A stretch of DNA of 64,000 bases, from positions 186,001 to 250,000 of the forward strand of contig NZ_JOJL01000042.1 of assembly GCF_000721705.1 (NCBI RefSeq), given 5' to 3'. The translations under genes were made by a program, and so were the position numbers. The notes beneath the pieces are model-generated. The model made no database searches. It saw only the letters and a list, made by a program, of their open reading frames with translations, and was not told where the DNA came from. Shown here piece after piece: positions 44,577-54,952 of the stretch. The DNA comes from Actinoplanes subtropicus (GTDB lineage Bacteria > Actinomycetota > Actinomycetes > Mycobacteriales > Micromonosporaceae). Numbering within the stretch: the first letter of the stretch is position 1; the number at the start of each line of letters is the position of its first letter.

Positions 44577-44770
44577 GGGCTTCGCGCGCCGCTTTGCGGG
44601 GCGGGGGCTTGCTGCGTGGCGGGGGTTTGCGCGCCCGGGGGCTCGCGCGTTGGGGCTTGCGCGGCGGGGGCTTGCGCGCCCGAGGCTTGCGCGCCCGGGG
44701 GCTCGCGCGCCCGGGGCTTGCGCGCCCGAGGGCTCGCGCGGTGGGGCGCGTACGCCGGGGCTCGCGTCGC
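44577..44770 (+). repeat. Degenerate 15-16-bp tandem repeat array
   Basis: About twelve imperfect units of GCTTGCGCGCCCGGGG type fill most of the gap between the MFS and ATPase genes (unit starts near 44625, 44641, 44655, 44670, 44685, 44701, 44716, 44732). Frames crossing it give Arg/Gly/Ala-rich repeats with no known domain. Confidence 0.8.
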
Positions 44771-44794
44771 TCGGGGTGGTGGGACCATGGCGGT

Positions 44795-45322
44795 ATGCGT
44801 GCGTTCATCCTCACCGGGACGCCCGGGTCGGGTAAGACGGCGATCCTGCGGCAGCTCGAGGCGAACGGGCATCCCGTCGTCGAGGAGGCGGCCACCGATG
44901 TGATCGCGCTCGGGCAGGCGCTCGGCGATCCGCGGCCGTGGGAGACGACCGGATTCGCCGAGCGGATCCTCGCGCTGCAGCGGCAGCGGCGACGGGTCGC
45001 CGAGGCGTACGACCATGATCTGGTCTTTTTCGATCGGTCGCCGGTGTGCACGCTGGCGCTCTGCCGGTACGCCGGCCTGCCCGTGCCGGAGGGCCTGCTC
45101 GCGGCGATCGACGGTTATGAGCGGGTGGCGTTCCTCGTACGCAATCTGGGGTTCGTGGAACCCACGGCCGCGCGGCGGATCACCTTCGAGCAGTCGATCG
45201 GTTTCGAGCGCATTCATGAGGAGACGTATCGGGAGCTCGGGTTCGAGCTGGCAGAGGTGCCGCCGGGGGAGTTGGCGGCGCGAACGGAACTGATCGAAAG
45301 CGCAACCAGGGTTCGGCCCTAG
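44795..45322 (+). CDS. AAA-type small ATPase (NadR/AAA_28-like)
   Basis: 175 residues. P-loop GTPGSGKT at 7-14, then an Asp-rich strand DLVFFDRSP and a LID-like region (RHETY-type, FERIHEETYRELGFEL). Resembles the AAA_28/NadR-kinase-like group of small NTP-binding proteins. The ATG at 44795 is chosen because upstream codons lie in the repeat array. Substrate unknown. Confidence 0.82.
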   Translation: MRAFILTGTPGSGKTAILRQLEANGHPVVEEAATDVIALGQALGDPRPWETTGFAERILALQRQRRRVAEAYDHDLVFFDRSPVCTLALCRYAGLPVPEGLLAAIDGYERVAFLVRNLGFVEPTAARRITFEQSIGFERIHEETYRELGFELAEVPPGELAARTELIESATRVRP

Positions 45323-45382
45323 GGGGACGGACCGGGACCTCACCGATGCCGTCTCGGGTGTGGACGTTCCTAGGCTCGGGCC

Positions 45383-45940
45383 ATGAGATCGATGGCCTTC
45401 GCCGCGCCGCTGCTGATGCTAGCCTACGGCGTTCTTCGCTGGACGGACGGGCTGGACGGGCACCACCACAAGGGCAGCCTCGCCTGGAACGCCGGGCACG
45501 TCGCGTTCCTCGCCTCGATGGCGACGTTCGTGCTTCTGGCGGTCGCTTTGTATCGGCGGGCGACGCTCGGCAGACGCACCGCGCTCGTGGCCGCCGCGGT
45601 CGCCGTGTTCGGGGCCGGCTGCATGATCTGGGTGATCGTCGGTGATCTGTCGCGATCGTTCGCCGTCGACCATCCGCTCCCGGGCGTGCTGCAACTGATC
45701 GGCCCGATCGGGTTCGTGCTCGGCACGATCGGCCTGCTCAGCCTGCAGGTCGCGGCCGGGCGGCTGCCGGTGTGGAGCCCGATGCTGTTCTTCGCCGGGT
45801 ACACGGCGATCACCATCAACCTCAACCTGCTGCCGTTCGCGGCGCTGCTGATCCTGGGAGCGATGTGGCCGCTCGCCCGGCCGTCGGTGGCCGCGACCCA
45901 GCCGGCGCGACGAACGGCATCGACGTCGCGGACAGCGTGA
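45383..45940 (+). CDS. Integral membrane protein of unknown function
   Basis: 185 residues with six predicted helices (SMAFAAPLLMLAYGVLRW first; GPIGFVLGTIGLLSLQVA, TINLNLLPFAALLILGAM later) and a basic tail. Looks like DUF998-type small membrane proteins, but the match is loose. TAGGCT (45371-45376) six bases before the ATG suggests a leaderless transcript. Confidence 0.75.
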   Translation: MRSMAFAAPLLMLAYGVLRWTDGLDGHHHKGSLAWNAGHVAFLASMATFVLLAVALYRRATLGRRTALVAAAVAVFGAGCMIWVIVGDLSRSFAVDHPLPGVLQLIGPIGFVLGTIGLLSLQVAAGRLPVWSPMLFFAGYTAITINLNLLPFAALLILGAMWPLARPSVAATQPARRTASTSRTA

Positions 45941-47707
<1,767 letters not shown>

Positions 47708-47711
47708 GTCG

Positions 47712-47757
47712 GGCGCGGCCACGGGGCATCACCCGTCCGGTGCCCAGTGGCCGCGCC
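47712..47757. terminator. Intercistronic hairpin between GH10 and esterase
   Basis: GGCGCGGCCAC (47712-47722) pairs exactly with GTGGCCGCGCC (47747-47757), with further inner pairing. It starts 5 bp after the GH10 stop codon; it could terminate or reduce read-through to the esterase. Confidence 0.75.
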
Positions 47758-47780
47758 ATCCCCCTGACGAAGGACTTGCC

Positions 47781-49136
47781 ATGAAGAAACTGCTTGCCAG
47801 CTTCGCCGCCGCCGCGGCGGTGATCCTCGGTCTGGTGGCCCTGCCGGCCTCGCCCGCCGCCGCGGCGTCGCTGCAGGAGGTGACCGGCTTCGGCACCAAC
47901 CCGACCGGCATCCGGATGTACCTCTACGTGCCGGACAAGCTCGCCGCGAACCCCGGGCTGCTGGTCGCCGTGCACTACTGCACCGGCTCCGGCCCGGCGT
48001 TCTACTCCGGCACCGAGTTCCACTCGCTCGCCGACCAGTACGGCTTCATCGTCATCTACCCGTCCACGGTCCGCAGCGGCAACTGCTGGGACGTCTCGAG
48101 CCCGGGCGCGCTCACGCACAATGGCAGCAGCGACCCGGTCGGGATCGTCTCGATGGTCAAGTACGTGCAGTCGAAGTACCACACCGACACCGCGCGTACG
48201 TATGTGACCGGCGCGTCGTCCGGCGGCATGATGACCAACGTCATGCTCGCCGACTATCCGGACGTCTTCGCGGCCGGCGCCGCCTTCATGGGCGTCCCGG
48301 ACACGTGCTTCGCGGCGAGCGCCGGCGATCCGACCAACCCGGCGAACCAGGCCGGCTGGAACAGCGCGTGCGCGAACGGTCAAGTGATCAAAACCGCTCA
48401 GCAGTGGGGCGACGCGGCGCGTGGCTCGTACCCGGGCTACTCCGGCCGCCGCCCGCGCATGCAACTGTTCCACGGCACCGCCGACACGACGCTCAACTAC
48501 AACAACTTCGGCGAAGAGATCAAGCAGTGGACCAACGTGCTCGGCGTGAGCCAGACGCCGGTCGCGACCGACACGCCGCAGTCCGGCTGGACCCGCACCC
48601 GATACGGTTCGAACACCACGCAGGCGCCGGTCGAGGGGATCAGCGTGGCGGGCGTCGGCCACTCGCTGCCGCTCTCCGGGCAGGCGAAGATGGCGATCTC
48701 GTTCTTCGGCCTCGACGGCAGCACGCCGACGTCGCCGCCGACCACCCCGCCGACCACGACCCCGACGACTCCGCCCACGACTCCGCCGACGACTCCGCCC
48801 ACCACGCCGCCGACCGGTGGCGGGTGCAAGGTGACCTCGCAGATCAGCGCCTGGAACACCGGCCTGACCGCGAACCTCACCATCACCAACACCAGCGCGG
48901 CGGCCCTCAACGGCTGGCGGCTGACCTTCACGCTGCCGTCCGGCCAGACCATCACGAACGGCTGGAACGCCACCTACAGCCCGGCCTCCGGGCAGGTCAC
49001 CGCCACCAACGTTGCCTACAACGGCGCGCTGCCGGCCGGCGGATCGACCACGATCGGTTTCCAGGCCACGCACACCGGCAACAGCGGCGCACCGACTGGA
49101 TACGCGCTCAACGGCACCACTTGCACCACCGCCTGA
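47781..49136 (+). CDS. Secreted CE1-type esterase (PHB-depolymerase family) with CBM2
   Basis: 451 residues. Signal peptide (PASPAAAAS), esterase domain about 32-310 with oxyanion region AVHYCTGSG, nucleophile Ser146 in GASSGG, and the late histidine in GVGHSLPL; then a Thr-Pro linker and CBM2. This family holds acetylxylan and feruloyl esterases and PHB depolymerases; next to a xylanase, acetylxylan or feruloyl esterase is most likely. GAAGGA precedes the ATG. Confidence 0.9.
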   Translation: MKKLLASFAAAAAVILGLVALPASPAAAASLQEVTGFGTNPTGIRMYLYVPDKLAANPGLLVAVHYCTGSGPAFYSGTEFHSLADQYGFIVIYPSTVRSGNCWDVSSPGALTHNGSSDPVGIVSMVKYVQSKYHTDTARTYVTGASSGGMMTNVMLADYPDVFAAGAAFMGVPDTCFAASAGDPTNPANQAGWNSACANGQVIKTAQQWGDAARGSYPGYSGRRPRMQLFHGTADTTLNYNNFGEEIKQWTNVLGVSQTPVATDTPQSGWTRTRYGSNTTQAPVEGISVAGVGHSLPLSGQAKMAISFFGLDGSTPTSPPTTPPTTTPTTPPTTPPTTPPTTPPTGGGCKVTSQISAWNTGLTANLTITNTSAAALNGWRLTFTLPSGQTITNGWNATYSPASGQVTATNVAYNGALPAGGSTTIGFQATHTGNSGAPTGYALNGTTCTTA

Positions 49137-49162
49137 TCGGGGGCCACCGCCCGATCGGCCCG

Positions 49163-49197
49163 GCGTCGCCGCGGAGACCGACACTCCGCGGCGACGC
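49163..49197. terminator. Convergent hairpin terminator
   Basis: A perfect 14-bp stem (49163-49176 with 49184-49197) and a 7-base loop separate the esterase from the convergent TIGR03943 gene, overlapping the first base past its stop. Confidence 0.88.
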
Positions 49198-49931
49198 TAT
49201 GAATAGGGCTGCTTCGGCTCCGGGATCGCTTCCCAGGACTTCACCTCGACGTACGCCATGTCCACGTTGTTGGCCGGGTCCTTGGCGCGCTTGGCCGTGT
49301 AAACCCCGTCCACCTGAATCCACGTGTCGGCCGGCACGTCGAGCGGAACCTTCCCCGTCATCCCCACCTTGATCGGCCGCCCGTCCGCGGCGCAGCAGGT
49401 GAGGACGATCCGGGCCAGCATCGGCTGCCCGTCCGGCCCCGGCGTGACGAAGCCGGACATCCGCAGGTTGCGCCCGGTCAGCGACTTGCCGTCGTCGAAG
49501 AGTGCCCGCGACGCGTAGTCGAGCAGCCCCACCTGGGCGGGATCGCCGGCTGGCAGCGGCGGGTAGTCCGAGCCGGAGGCGGGCGCCGCGCTCACGCTGC
49601 CGGCCTTGCCCGCGGCGAACGAGCCGAGCGCCGGCGGCGACACCAGCAGCAGCCCCAGGACCGGCAGCACGAGCAGCCAGCCGACCCGCGGCTCGTGATG
49701 GGCGTGCCCGTGCCCGTCGTGGTCCTCCTCCTCCAAAGAAGAAGAGGTCGAACGCGCCCGCATCGCCGACCACAGCGTCATCGCCGCCGCCACGATCAGC
49801 AGCACACCGGCCGCGATCAGATACGGTCGCAACCCGGCCTTCACGTACCGCAGAAAGAGGTCGGTGACCGACGCGCGCAGGATCGCTCCGCCGAAGAGGA
49901 ACAGGACGACGGCCTGGGTGAGGCGGCTCAT
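49197..49931 (-). CDS. TIGR03943-family membrane subunit of a permease pair
   Basis: 244 residues. Two N-terminal membrane helices, a cytoplasmic or external His-rich patch (DHDGHGHAHHE), a third helix, then a soluble domain with LTCCAADGRPIKVG. This family is the usual partner of the DUF318/ArsP-like permease next door. The ATG overlaps the permease stop codon (ATGA). The His cluster suggests metal binding. In actinobacteria such pairs have been linked to zinc control; here that is inference. Confidence 0.85.
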   Translation of the reverse strand: MSRLTQAVVLFLFGGAILRASVTDLFLRYVKAGLRPYLIAAGVLLIVAAAMTLWSAMRARSTSSSLEEEDHDGHGHAHHEPRVGWLLVLPVLGLLLVSPPALGSFAAGKAGSVSAAPASGSDYPPLPAGDPAQVGLLDYASRALFDDGKSLTGRNLRMSGFVTPGPDGQPMLARIVLTCCAADGRPIKVGMTGKVPLDVPADTWIQVDGVYTAKRAKDPANNVDMAYVEVKSWEAIPEPKQPYS

Positions 49932-50962
49932 AGCAGCACCAGCCCGGTGGCCGTGCCGACCAGGATCGCCGCCACGAGCGTCGTCGGCGCGAACCGCCAC
50001 ATGAAGCGCCGCCCGAACACGCCGGTCTGCATCGCGATCAGCTTGAGGTCGATCATCGGCCCCACCACTAGGAACACCAGCCGCGCCGTCAGCGAGAACT
50101 GGGACAGCGACGCCGCCACGAACGCATCCGCCTCGCTGCAGATCGAGAGCAGCACGGCCAGGACCGCCAGCGCCAGCACCGACAGCACCGGATGAGCCGC
50201 CAGACGCGCCAACCACGTCGCCGGCACCACCACGTTGATGGTCGCCGCGGCCGCCGCGCCCATCACCAGGTAGCCGCCCGCGTGCATCACGTCGTGCCGG
50301 ATCGCCGACCAGAACGCCTCGAAGCGCGCCTTCCCCTCGAGGTCGGGCCGGTGCGGCAGCCGGATCCACGACTCCTTGCCGAGCTTGAGCCACAGCCAGC
50401 CCATCCCGACCGCCACGATCAGGCTCGCCGCCCCGCGCCCGATCACCATCTCCGGCTTGCCGGGAAAGGCGACCGCCGTGGCCGTCAGCACGATCGGGTT
50501 GATCGCCGGCGCCGCGAGCAGGAACGCGATCGCCGCCGCCGGGGTCACGCCGCGGCGGATCAGCGACCCGGCGATCGGCACGCTGCCGCACTCGCACCCG
50601 GGCAGCACCACCCCGGCCAGCCCCGCCGCGGGCACCGCCAGCGCCGGATGTTTCGGCAGCGCCTTCTCCCAGAACGAGCGCGGCACGAAGACCGCGATGA
50701 TCGCCGACAGCACGACCCCGAAGACCAGGAACGGCACGGCCTGCACCAGCACCGAGACGAACACCGTGGTCCAGGTCTGCAGCCGCGCCCCGGTCATCAG
50801 CCCGGCCAGCCAGCCGCGCAGGACGACCAGCAGCACGAGCAGCCCGGCCAGCACCTCGAGCGATCCGATCCGCCGCTCGCGGGCGGGCGTGGCCGGGGCA
50901 GGCGGGGACTCGGGCAGGGCAACCGGAGGCGCCGCGGACGCCGGCAGGTCGGTCTGAGTCAC
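49928..50962 (-). CDS. Permease, DUF318/ArsP-like family
   Basis: 344 residues, about eight helices, with the family hallmark LPGCECGSVPIAGSLIRRG and a second conserved set (SICSEADAFVA). Cysteines in the membrane point to a metal, metalloid or thiol-linked substrate. Divergent from the yibE/F-like gene with an AT-rich palindrome between them. Confidence 0.87.
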   Translation of the reverse strand: MTQTDLPASAAPPVALPESPPAPATPARERRIGSLEVLAGLLVLLVVLRGWLAGLMTGARLQTWTTVFVSVLVQAVPFLVFGVVLSAIIAVFVPRSFWEKALPKHPALAVPAAGLAGVVLPGCECGSVPIAGSLIRRGVTPAAAIAFLLAAPAINPIVLTATAVAFPGKPEMVIGRGAASLIVAVGMGWLWLKLGKESWIRLPHRPDLEGKARFEAFWSAIRHDVMHAGGYLVMGAAAAATINVVVPATWLARLAAHPVLSVLALAVLAVLLSICSEADAFVAASLSQFSLTARLVFLVVGPMIDLKLIAMQTGVFGRRFMWRFAPTTLVAAILVGTATGLVLL

Positions 50963-51041
50963 GGGTCACTCCCCACACGATGGGCCGCGACCACCTTAGC
51001 CGCGCGAACCGCAAGATCCCGAAACCGGGCTGTCCTGCGCA

Positions 51042-51059
51042 TATGTTCATTTGTGAATA
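51042..51059. promoter_or_regulatory. AT-rich imperfect palindrome between divergent membrane genes
   Basis: TATGTTCA-TT-TGTGAATA, an island of low GC, lies between the permease operon and the yibE/F gene and ends 14 bp before the TAGCCT -10 box. Its shape fits metal-sensor (ArsR- or Fur-type) operators. The protein is not known. Confidence 0.5.
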
Positions 51060-51086
51060 GTTGGGCGCCGGGATAGCCTCGCGAGC

Positions 51087-52247
51087 TTGAGCCACAGCCA
51101 CACGCACGAGGCGCCGAGGGCGCGCACGCCGCGGGCCCTGGTCGCGGTGTTGGTCCCGGCCGCGGTGGCCACGCTGGTCGCGATGCTCGTGCTCTGGCCG
51201 GGCCACGTCAAGCCCACCCCGAACCAGGACGCCGGTCAGCGCGCGCTCGGCACGGTCACCTTCATTCAAAAACCTTTGGCGACCGTACGGGTGACCGCCG
51301 GGCCCGGAAAGGGCACCACGACCACGGTGGCCCTCCCGACCGGCCCCGGATCGCCCACCCTGAGCACCGGCGACAAGGTGGTCATGCTGTACGCCCCGGA
51401 CGCGGTCGCCGGCGGCCCGCCCTACACGGTCGTCGACCACCAGCGGGCCGGCCCGATGATCTGGCTGGTCCTCGCGGCGGTGCTGGCCGTGCTCGCCTTC
51501 GGCCGCCGGCTCGGACTCACCTCGCTGGCGGCCCTCGGGGTCAGCTTCGCCGGCCTGCTGTTCTTCGTGATCCCGGCGATCCTGAACGGCGAGAACCCGC
51601 TGCTGGTCGCGGTGGTCGGTGCGGCCGCCATCATGTTCGCCGTCCTCTACCTGACGCACGGCTTCAACGCGCACACCTCGGTGGCGGTGGCGGGCACCCT
51701 GGCCAGCCTGGTGCTCACCGGCCTGCTCGGCGCCGGGTTCACCGCCGCCCTGCACCTGACCGGGGTGGCCGGCGACGACGACGCGTTCCTGGCCGCCACC
51801 CGGGGCAACATCGACATGCGCGGGCTGCTGCTGGCCGGCATCGTGATCGGCGCGCTCGGTGTGCTCGACGACGTCACGGTCACCCAAGCCGCGGCCGTCG
51901 GCGAACTGGCGGCGGCCGGCGAGACCGAGCTCTACCGGGCGGCGGACCGGATCGGCCGGGCGCACGTGGCCAGCGCCGTGAACACGCTGATCCTCGCGTA
52001 CGCCGGCGCCTCTCTGCCCTTGATCTTGCTCTTGGCCACCGACGGCAGGCCGGCCGGCGAGGTGCTGACCGGCGAGTTGCTCGCGCAGGAGGTGCTGCGC
52101 GGCGCGGTGGGCACCATCGGCCTGGTCGCCTCCGTGCCGATCACGACCGGTCTCGCGGTGCTCGTCGCCCGGAACTCGTCTAAAAACCGATCGGCAGACC
52201 CGCGTAGTTCTCGGCGAGACCGGTTGCCCCGGCATTCGAGGACGTGA
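51087..52247 (+). CDS. YibE/F-family membrane protein
   Basis: 386 residues. One N-terminal helix, an external domain, and seven further helices with the YibE/F pattern (GRRLGLTSLAALGVSFAG, THGFNAHTSVA, GALGVLDDVTVTQAAAV). A transporter-like family of unknown substrate. TTG at 51087 sits seven bases after TAGCCT, so it is probably leaderless. Its last 68 bp overlap the convergent pobA gene. Confidence 0.88.
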   Translation: MSHSHTHEAPRARTPRALVAVLVPAAVATLVAMLVLWPGHVKPTPNQDAGQRALGTVTFIQKPLATVRVTAGPGKGTTTTVALPTGPGSPTLSTGDKVVMLYAPDAVAGGPPYTVVDHQRAGPMIWLVLAAVLAVLAFGRRLGLTSLAALGVSFAGLLFFVIPAILNGENPLLVAVVGAAAIMFAVLYLTHGFNAHTSVAVAGTLASLVLTGLLGAGFTAALHLTGVAGDDDAFLAATRGNIDMRGLLLAGIVIGALGVLDDVTVTQAAAVGELAAAGETELYRAADRIGRAHVASAVNTLILAYAGASLPLILLLATDGRPAGEVLTGELLAQEVLRGAVGTIGLVASVPITTGLAVLVARNSSKNRSADPRSSRRDRLPRHSRT

Positions 52248-53337
52248 CCCAGCGCAGCTGGGAGAGCTGCAGCTGGGCGTCGAACGGGTCGTCACTCGTA
52301 TGCAACATCGTGGTCATCCACCAGGAGAAATGCGTGCAGCGCCAGACGCGGCGCAGGGCGTCGACGGAGTACGACTCCGACAAAGTAAGGGACCCTTCCT
52401 GGAAACGGGCGACGAACGCCGCCGCCAGGAGCGTCACGTCGGCGATCGCCAGGTTCAGCCCCTTCGCGCCGGTCGGCGGCACGATGTGCGCGGCGTCGCC
52501 GGCGAGGAAGAGGTTGCCGTGCCGCATCGGGGTCTGCACGTAGCTGCGCATCGGGAGCACGCTCTTGTCGGTGATCGGCCCGGGGGTCAGCTTCCAGCCG
52601 TCCTGCCCGTGGCCGAGGCGCAGCGCCAGCTCCGACCAGATCCGGTCGTCGGACCACGAGGCCGGATCGGTGCCGTTGGGAACTTGCAGGTAAAGGCGGC
52701 TCACCGTGGGGGAGCGCATCGAGTGCAGGGCGAACCCGTTCGGGTGCCAGGCGTAGATGAGCTCGTCGGTGGAGGGCGCGACGTCGGCGAGAATGCCCAG
52801 CCAGGAGTACGGATAGGTGCGCTCGAAGGTCTCCGACGGCACCGCGTTGCGGCTCGGCCCGAACGAACCGTCGCACCCAGCGATCACCTCGGCGTCCAGG
52901 CGCTGCGGTGTCCCGTCCCGATCGAGATAGGTCACATATGGCCGATCGCTCTCGACGTCGTGCAGCGCGACCGCGGTGACCTCGTAGCGCACGTCGGCCG
53001 TGCCGGCGGCGACCAGATCCTTCTGCACCTCGGTCTGGCCGTACACCCAGACCGTACGGCCGGTCAGGTCGACGAAATCGAGGTGGTGGCGCTCGCCCGG
53101 CCAGTTCAGGTAGATGCCCCGGTGCTCGTGCCCCTCCGATCGCAACCGATCGCCCAGGCCCACCGAACTGAGCAGATCGACGCTCGACTGCTCGAGGATG
53201 CCGGCCCGGATCCGGGACGCGACGTACTCCTGGGAGCGGGTCTCGAGGACCACGGAGTCGACGCCGCCGCGGGTGAGCAGGTGGGCGAGCAGCAGGCCGG
53301 CGGGGCCCGCGCCGATGATGGCGACCTGGGTACGCAT
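52180..53337 (-). CDS. pobA: 4-hydroxybenzoate 3-monooxygenase
   Basis: 385 residues, flavoprotein monooxygenase. FAD motifs GAGPAGLL at the start, the middle DG-type strand (AEVIAGCDGSFGPSR) and GDAAHIVPPTGAKGLNLA. Length and features (SRIRAGILEQ, QTEVQKDLV) match PobA, which makes protocatechuate from 4-hydroxybenzoate with NAD(P)H and O2. The pca genes next to it take up the product. An IclR-type site lies 45 bp upstream (53382-53396). Confidence 0.93.
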   Translation of the reverse strand: MRTQVAIIGAGPAGLLLAHLLTRGGVDSVVLETRSQEYVASRIRAGILEQSSVDLLSSVGLGDRLRSEGHEHRGIYLNWPGERHHLDFVDLTGRTVWVYGQTEVQKDLVAAGTADVRYEVTAVALHDVESDRPYVTYLDRDGTPQRLDAEVIAGCDGSFGPSRNAVPSETFERTYPYSWLGILADVAPSTDELIYAWHPNGFALHSMRSPTVSRLYLQVPNGTDPASWSDDRIWSELALRLGHGQDGWKLTPGPITDKSVLPMRSYVQTPMRHGNLFLAGDAAHIVPPTGAKGLNLAIADVTLLAAAFVARFQEGSLTLSESYSVDALRRVWRCTHFSWWMTTMLHTSDDPFDAQLQLSQLRWVTSSNAGATGLAENYAGLPIGF

Positions 53338-53377
53338 GCCACCAGCCAACCCGCACCGGGCCGTCAGCGGCAACCCC

Positions 53378-54130
53378 CTACTTCCACTGAGCGGAAGCCG
53401 AGTCGGTCAGCGTACGGGTGATGCCCTGCGCCGCCACCCGCAGCGCGGCGACCAGCCGGGCCTTGTCCCGCCGCAACTCCGGCACCACGATGCCGAGCGC
53501 GGCCACCACCTCGCCGCCGGGCCCGCGCACCGGCACGGCGACCGAGCAGGCGCCCAGGCTCATCTCCTCGCCCGTGGTCGCGTAGCCGTCGGCGCGGACC
53601 CGGCGGATCTGCTCCAGCAGCCGGGCCGGCTGGGTGATCGTGTACGCGGTGACCCGGGTCAGATTGCCCAGCACCTCGGCGAGCACCTGGTCCGGCCCGT
53701 ACGCGAGCAGGACCTTCCCGACCCCGGTCGCGTGCATCGGCAGCCGCGAACCGATCTTGCTGACCACCGGCACCGAGACGTGCCCGGAGAGCCGGTCGAT
53801 GTACAACGCCTCGGTGCCGTCGCGGACCGCCAGATGCACCGTGGCGAGCGTCGCCCCGTACAGGTCGTGCAGGAACGGCGACGCCGCCTGGCGCAGCCCG
53901 GCCTGCACCGGCGCGAGCAGCCCGAGGTCCCACAGCCGGCGCCCGATCACGTACTCGCCGGAGTCCAGCCGGGCCAGGGCGCCCCAGCGGTGCAACTCGC
54001 CGACCAGCCGGTGCGCGGTGGCGATCGGCATCCCGGCCCGCCGGGCGAGGTCGCTCAGCGTGAGGCTGCGATGGTCGGGGTCGAACGCGCCGAGCAGATT
54101 CAGGGCGCGCGAGGTGACGCTGGCGGACAT
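53378..54130 (-). CDS. IclR-family regulator of the pob/pca genes
   Basis: 250 residues. Winged helix at about 8-60 (SLTLSDLARRAGMPIATAHRL) and IclR ligand domain (MHATGVGKVLLAY, YATTGEEMSLGACSVAVPV). Divergent from pcaH and upstream of pobA. Two TTCC-N7-GGAA sites, one before each gene set, are the likely binding sites. The inducer is probably protocatechuate or 4-hydroxybenzoate (inference). The ATG has GGAAGGG upstream. Confidence 0.9.
   Translation of the reverse strand: MSASVTSRALNLLGAFDPDHRSLTLSDLARRAGMPIATAHRLVGELHRWGALARLDSGEYVIGRRLWDLGLLAPVQAGLRQAASPFLHDLYGATLATVHLAVRDGTEALYIDRLSGHVSVPVVSKIGSRLPMHATGVGKVLLAYGPDQVLAEVLGNLTRVTAYTITQPARLLEQIRRVRADGYATTGEEMSLGACSVAVPVRGPGGEVVAALGIVVPELRRDKARLVAALRVAAQGITRTLTDSASAQWK
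53382..53396. promoter_or_regulatory. IclR site upstream of pobA
   Basis: TTCC-ACTGAGC-GGAA, inside the last codons of the regulator gene, 45 bp before the pobA start. Same half-sites and spacing as the site at 54147-54161. Confidence 0.65.
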
Positions 54131-54146
54131 GGTCGCCCTTCCGGGT

Positions 54147-54161
54147 TTCCGTTGAATGGAA
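54147..54161. promoter_or_regulatory. IclR site between regulator and pcaH
   Basis: TTCC-GTTGAAT-GGAA, 17 bp upstream of the IclR start and 31 bp upstream of the pcaH -10 box, suited to autoregulation and pca control. Confidence 0.7.
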
Positions 54162-54205
54162 GGCAAGTATCGCGCCCGGCGGCCGGGGCGAATAGCGTCG
54201 GTCCG

Positions 54206-54952
54206 GTGACGACCACCCAGGCGGACATCAGCCGTCAGATCGAGGCGGCCCAGGACGGCGTGCACGAGCACCAGCCGCGCCTGGACTACCCGGCCTATCG
54301 CAGCAGCATCCTGCGCCATCCCACCAAGGCGTTGCAGCCGGCCGACCCCGAGGGCGTCGAGCTGTGGGCGCCCTGCTTCGGGCACTCCGACGTGGCCGAG
54401 GCCGAGGCCGACCTGACCATCCAGCACGCGGGCGAGCCGCTCGGCTCGCGGATCACCGTGGGCGGCCGGGTGGTGGACGGCGACGGCCGCCCGGTGGCCC
54501 ATCAGCTGGTGGAGATCTGGCAGGCGAACGCCTCCGGCCGGTACGCACACCTGCGCGACCAGCACCCGGCCCCGCTCGACCCGAACTTCACCGGGCAGGG
54601 ACGCTGCCTGACCGACGCCGACGGGTGGTACAAGTTCACCACCATCCAGCCCGGGCCGTACCCGTGGCGCAACCACCTCAACGCGTGGCGGCCGGCGCAC
54701 ATCCACTTCTCGCTGTTCGGCACCGACTTCACCCAGCGCCTGGTGACCCAGATGTACTTCCCGGGCGACCCGCTCTTCCCACTCGACCCGATCTTCCAGT
54801 CGGTGACCGACCCGAAGGCGCGCGAGGCGCTGATCGCGACCTATGAGCACGACCTGACCAGCCCGGAGTTCAGCCTCGGTTACCGTTGGGACATCGTGCT
54901 CACCGGATCGCACCGCACCCCGCTGGACACCGACATCGAGGAGCCCTCATGA
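54206..54952 (+). CDS. pcaH: Protocatechuate 3,4-dioxygenase beta subunit
   Basis: 248 residues, intradiol dioxygenase. Fe(III) ligands visible: the tyrosine in GPYPW, a second tyrosine before it (WYKF region) and the two histidines in RPAHIHFS. It opens protocatechuate between the hydroxyls to 3-carboxy-cis,cis-muconate together with PcaG. TAGCGT (54193-54198) seven bases before GTG 54206 suggests a leaderless message. Its stop overlaps the pcaG start (ATGA). Confidence 0.95.
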   Translation: MTTTQADISRQIEAAQDGVHEHQPRLDYPAYRSSILRHPTKALQPADPEGVELWAPCFGHSDVAEAEADLTIQHAGEPLGSRITVGGRVVDGDGRPVAHQLVEIWQANASGRYAHLRDQHPAPLDPNFTGQGRCLTDADGWYKFTTIQPGPYPWRNHLNAWRPAHIHFSLFGTDFTQRLVTQMYFPGDPLFPLDPIFQSVTDPKAREALIATYEHDLTSPEFSLGYRWDIVLTGSHRTPLDTDIEEPS

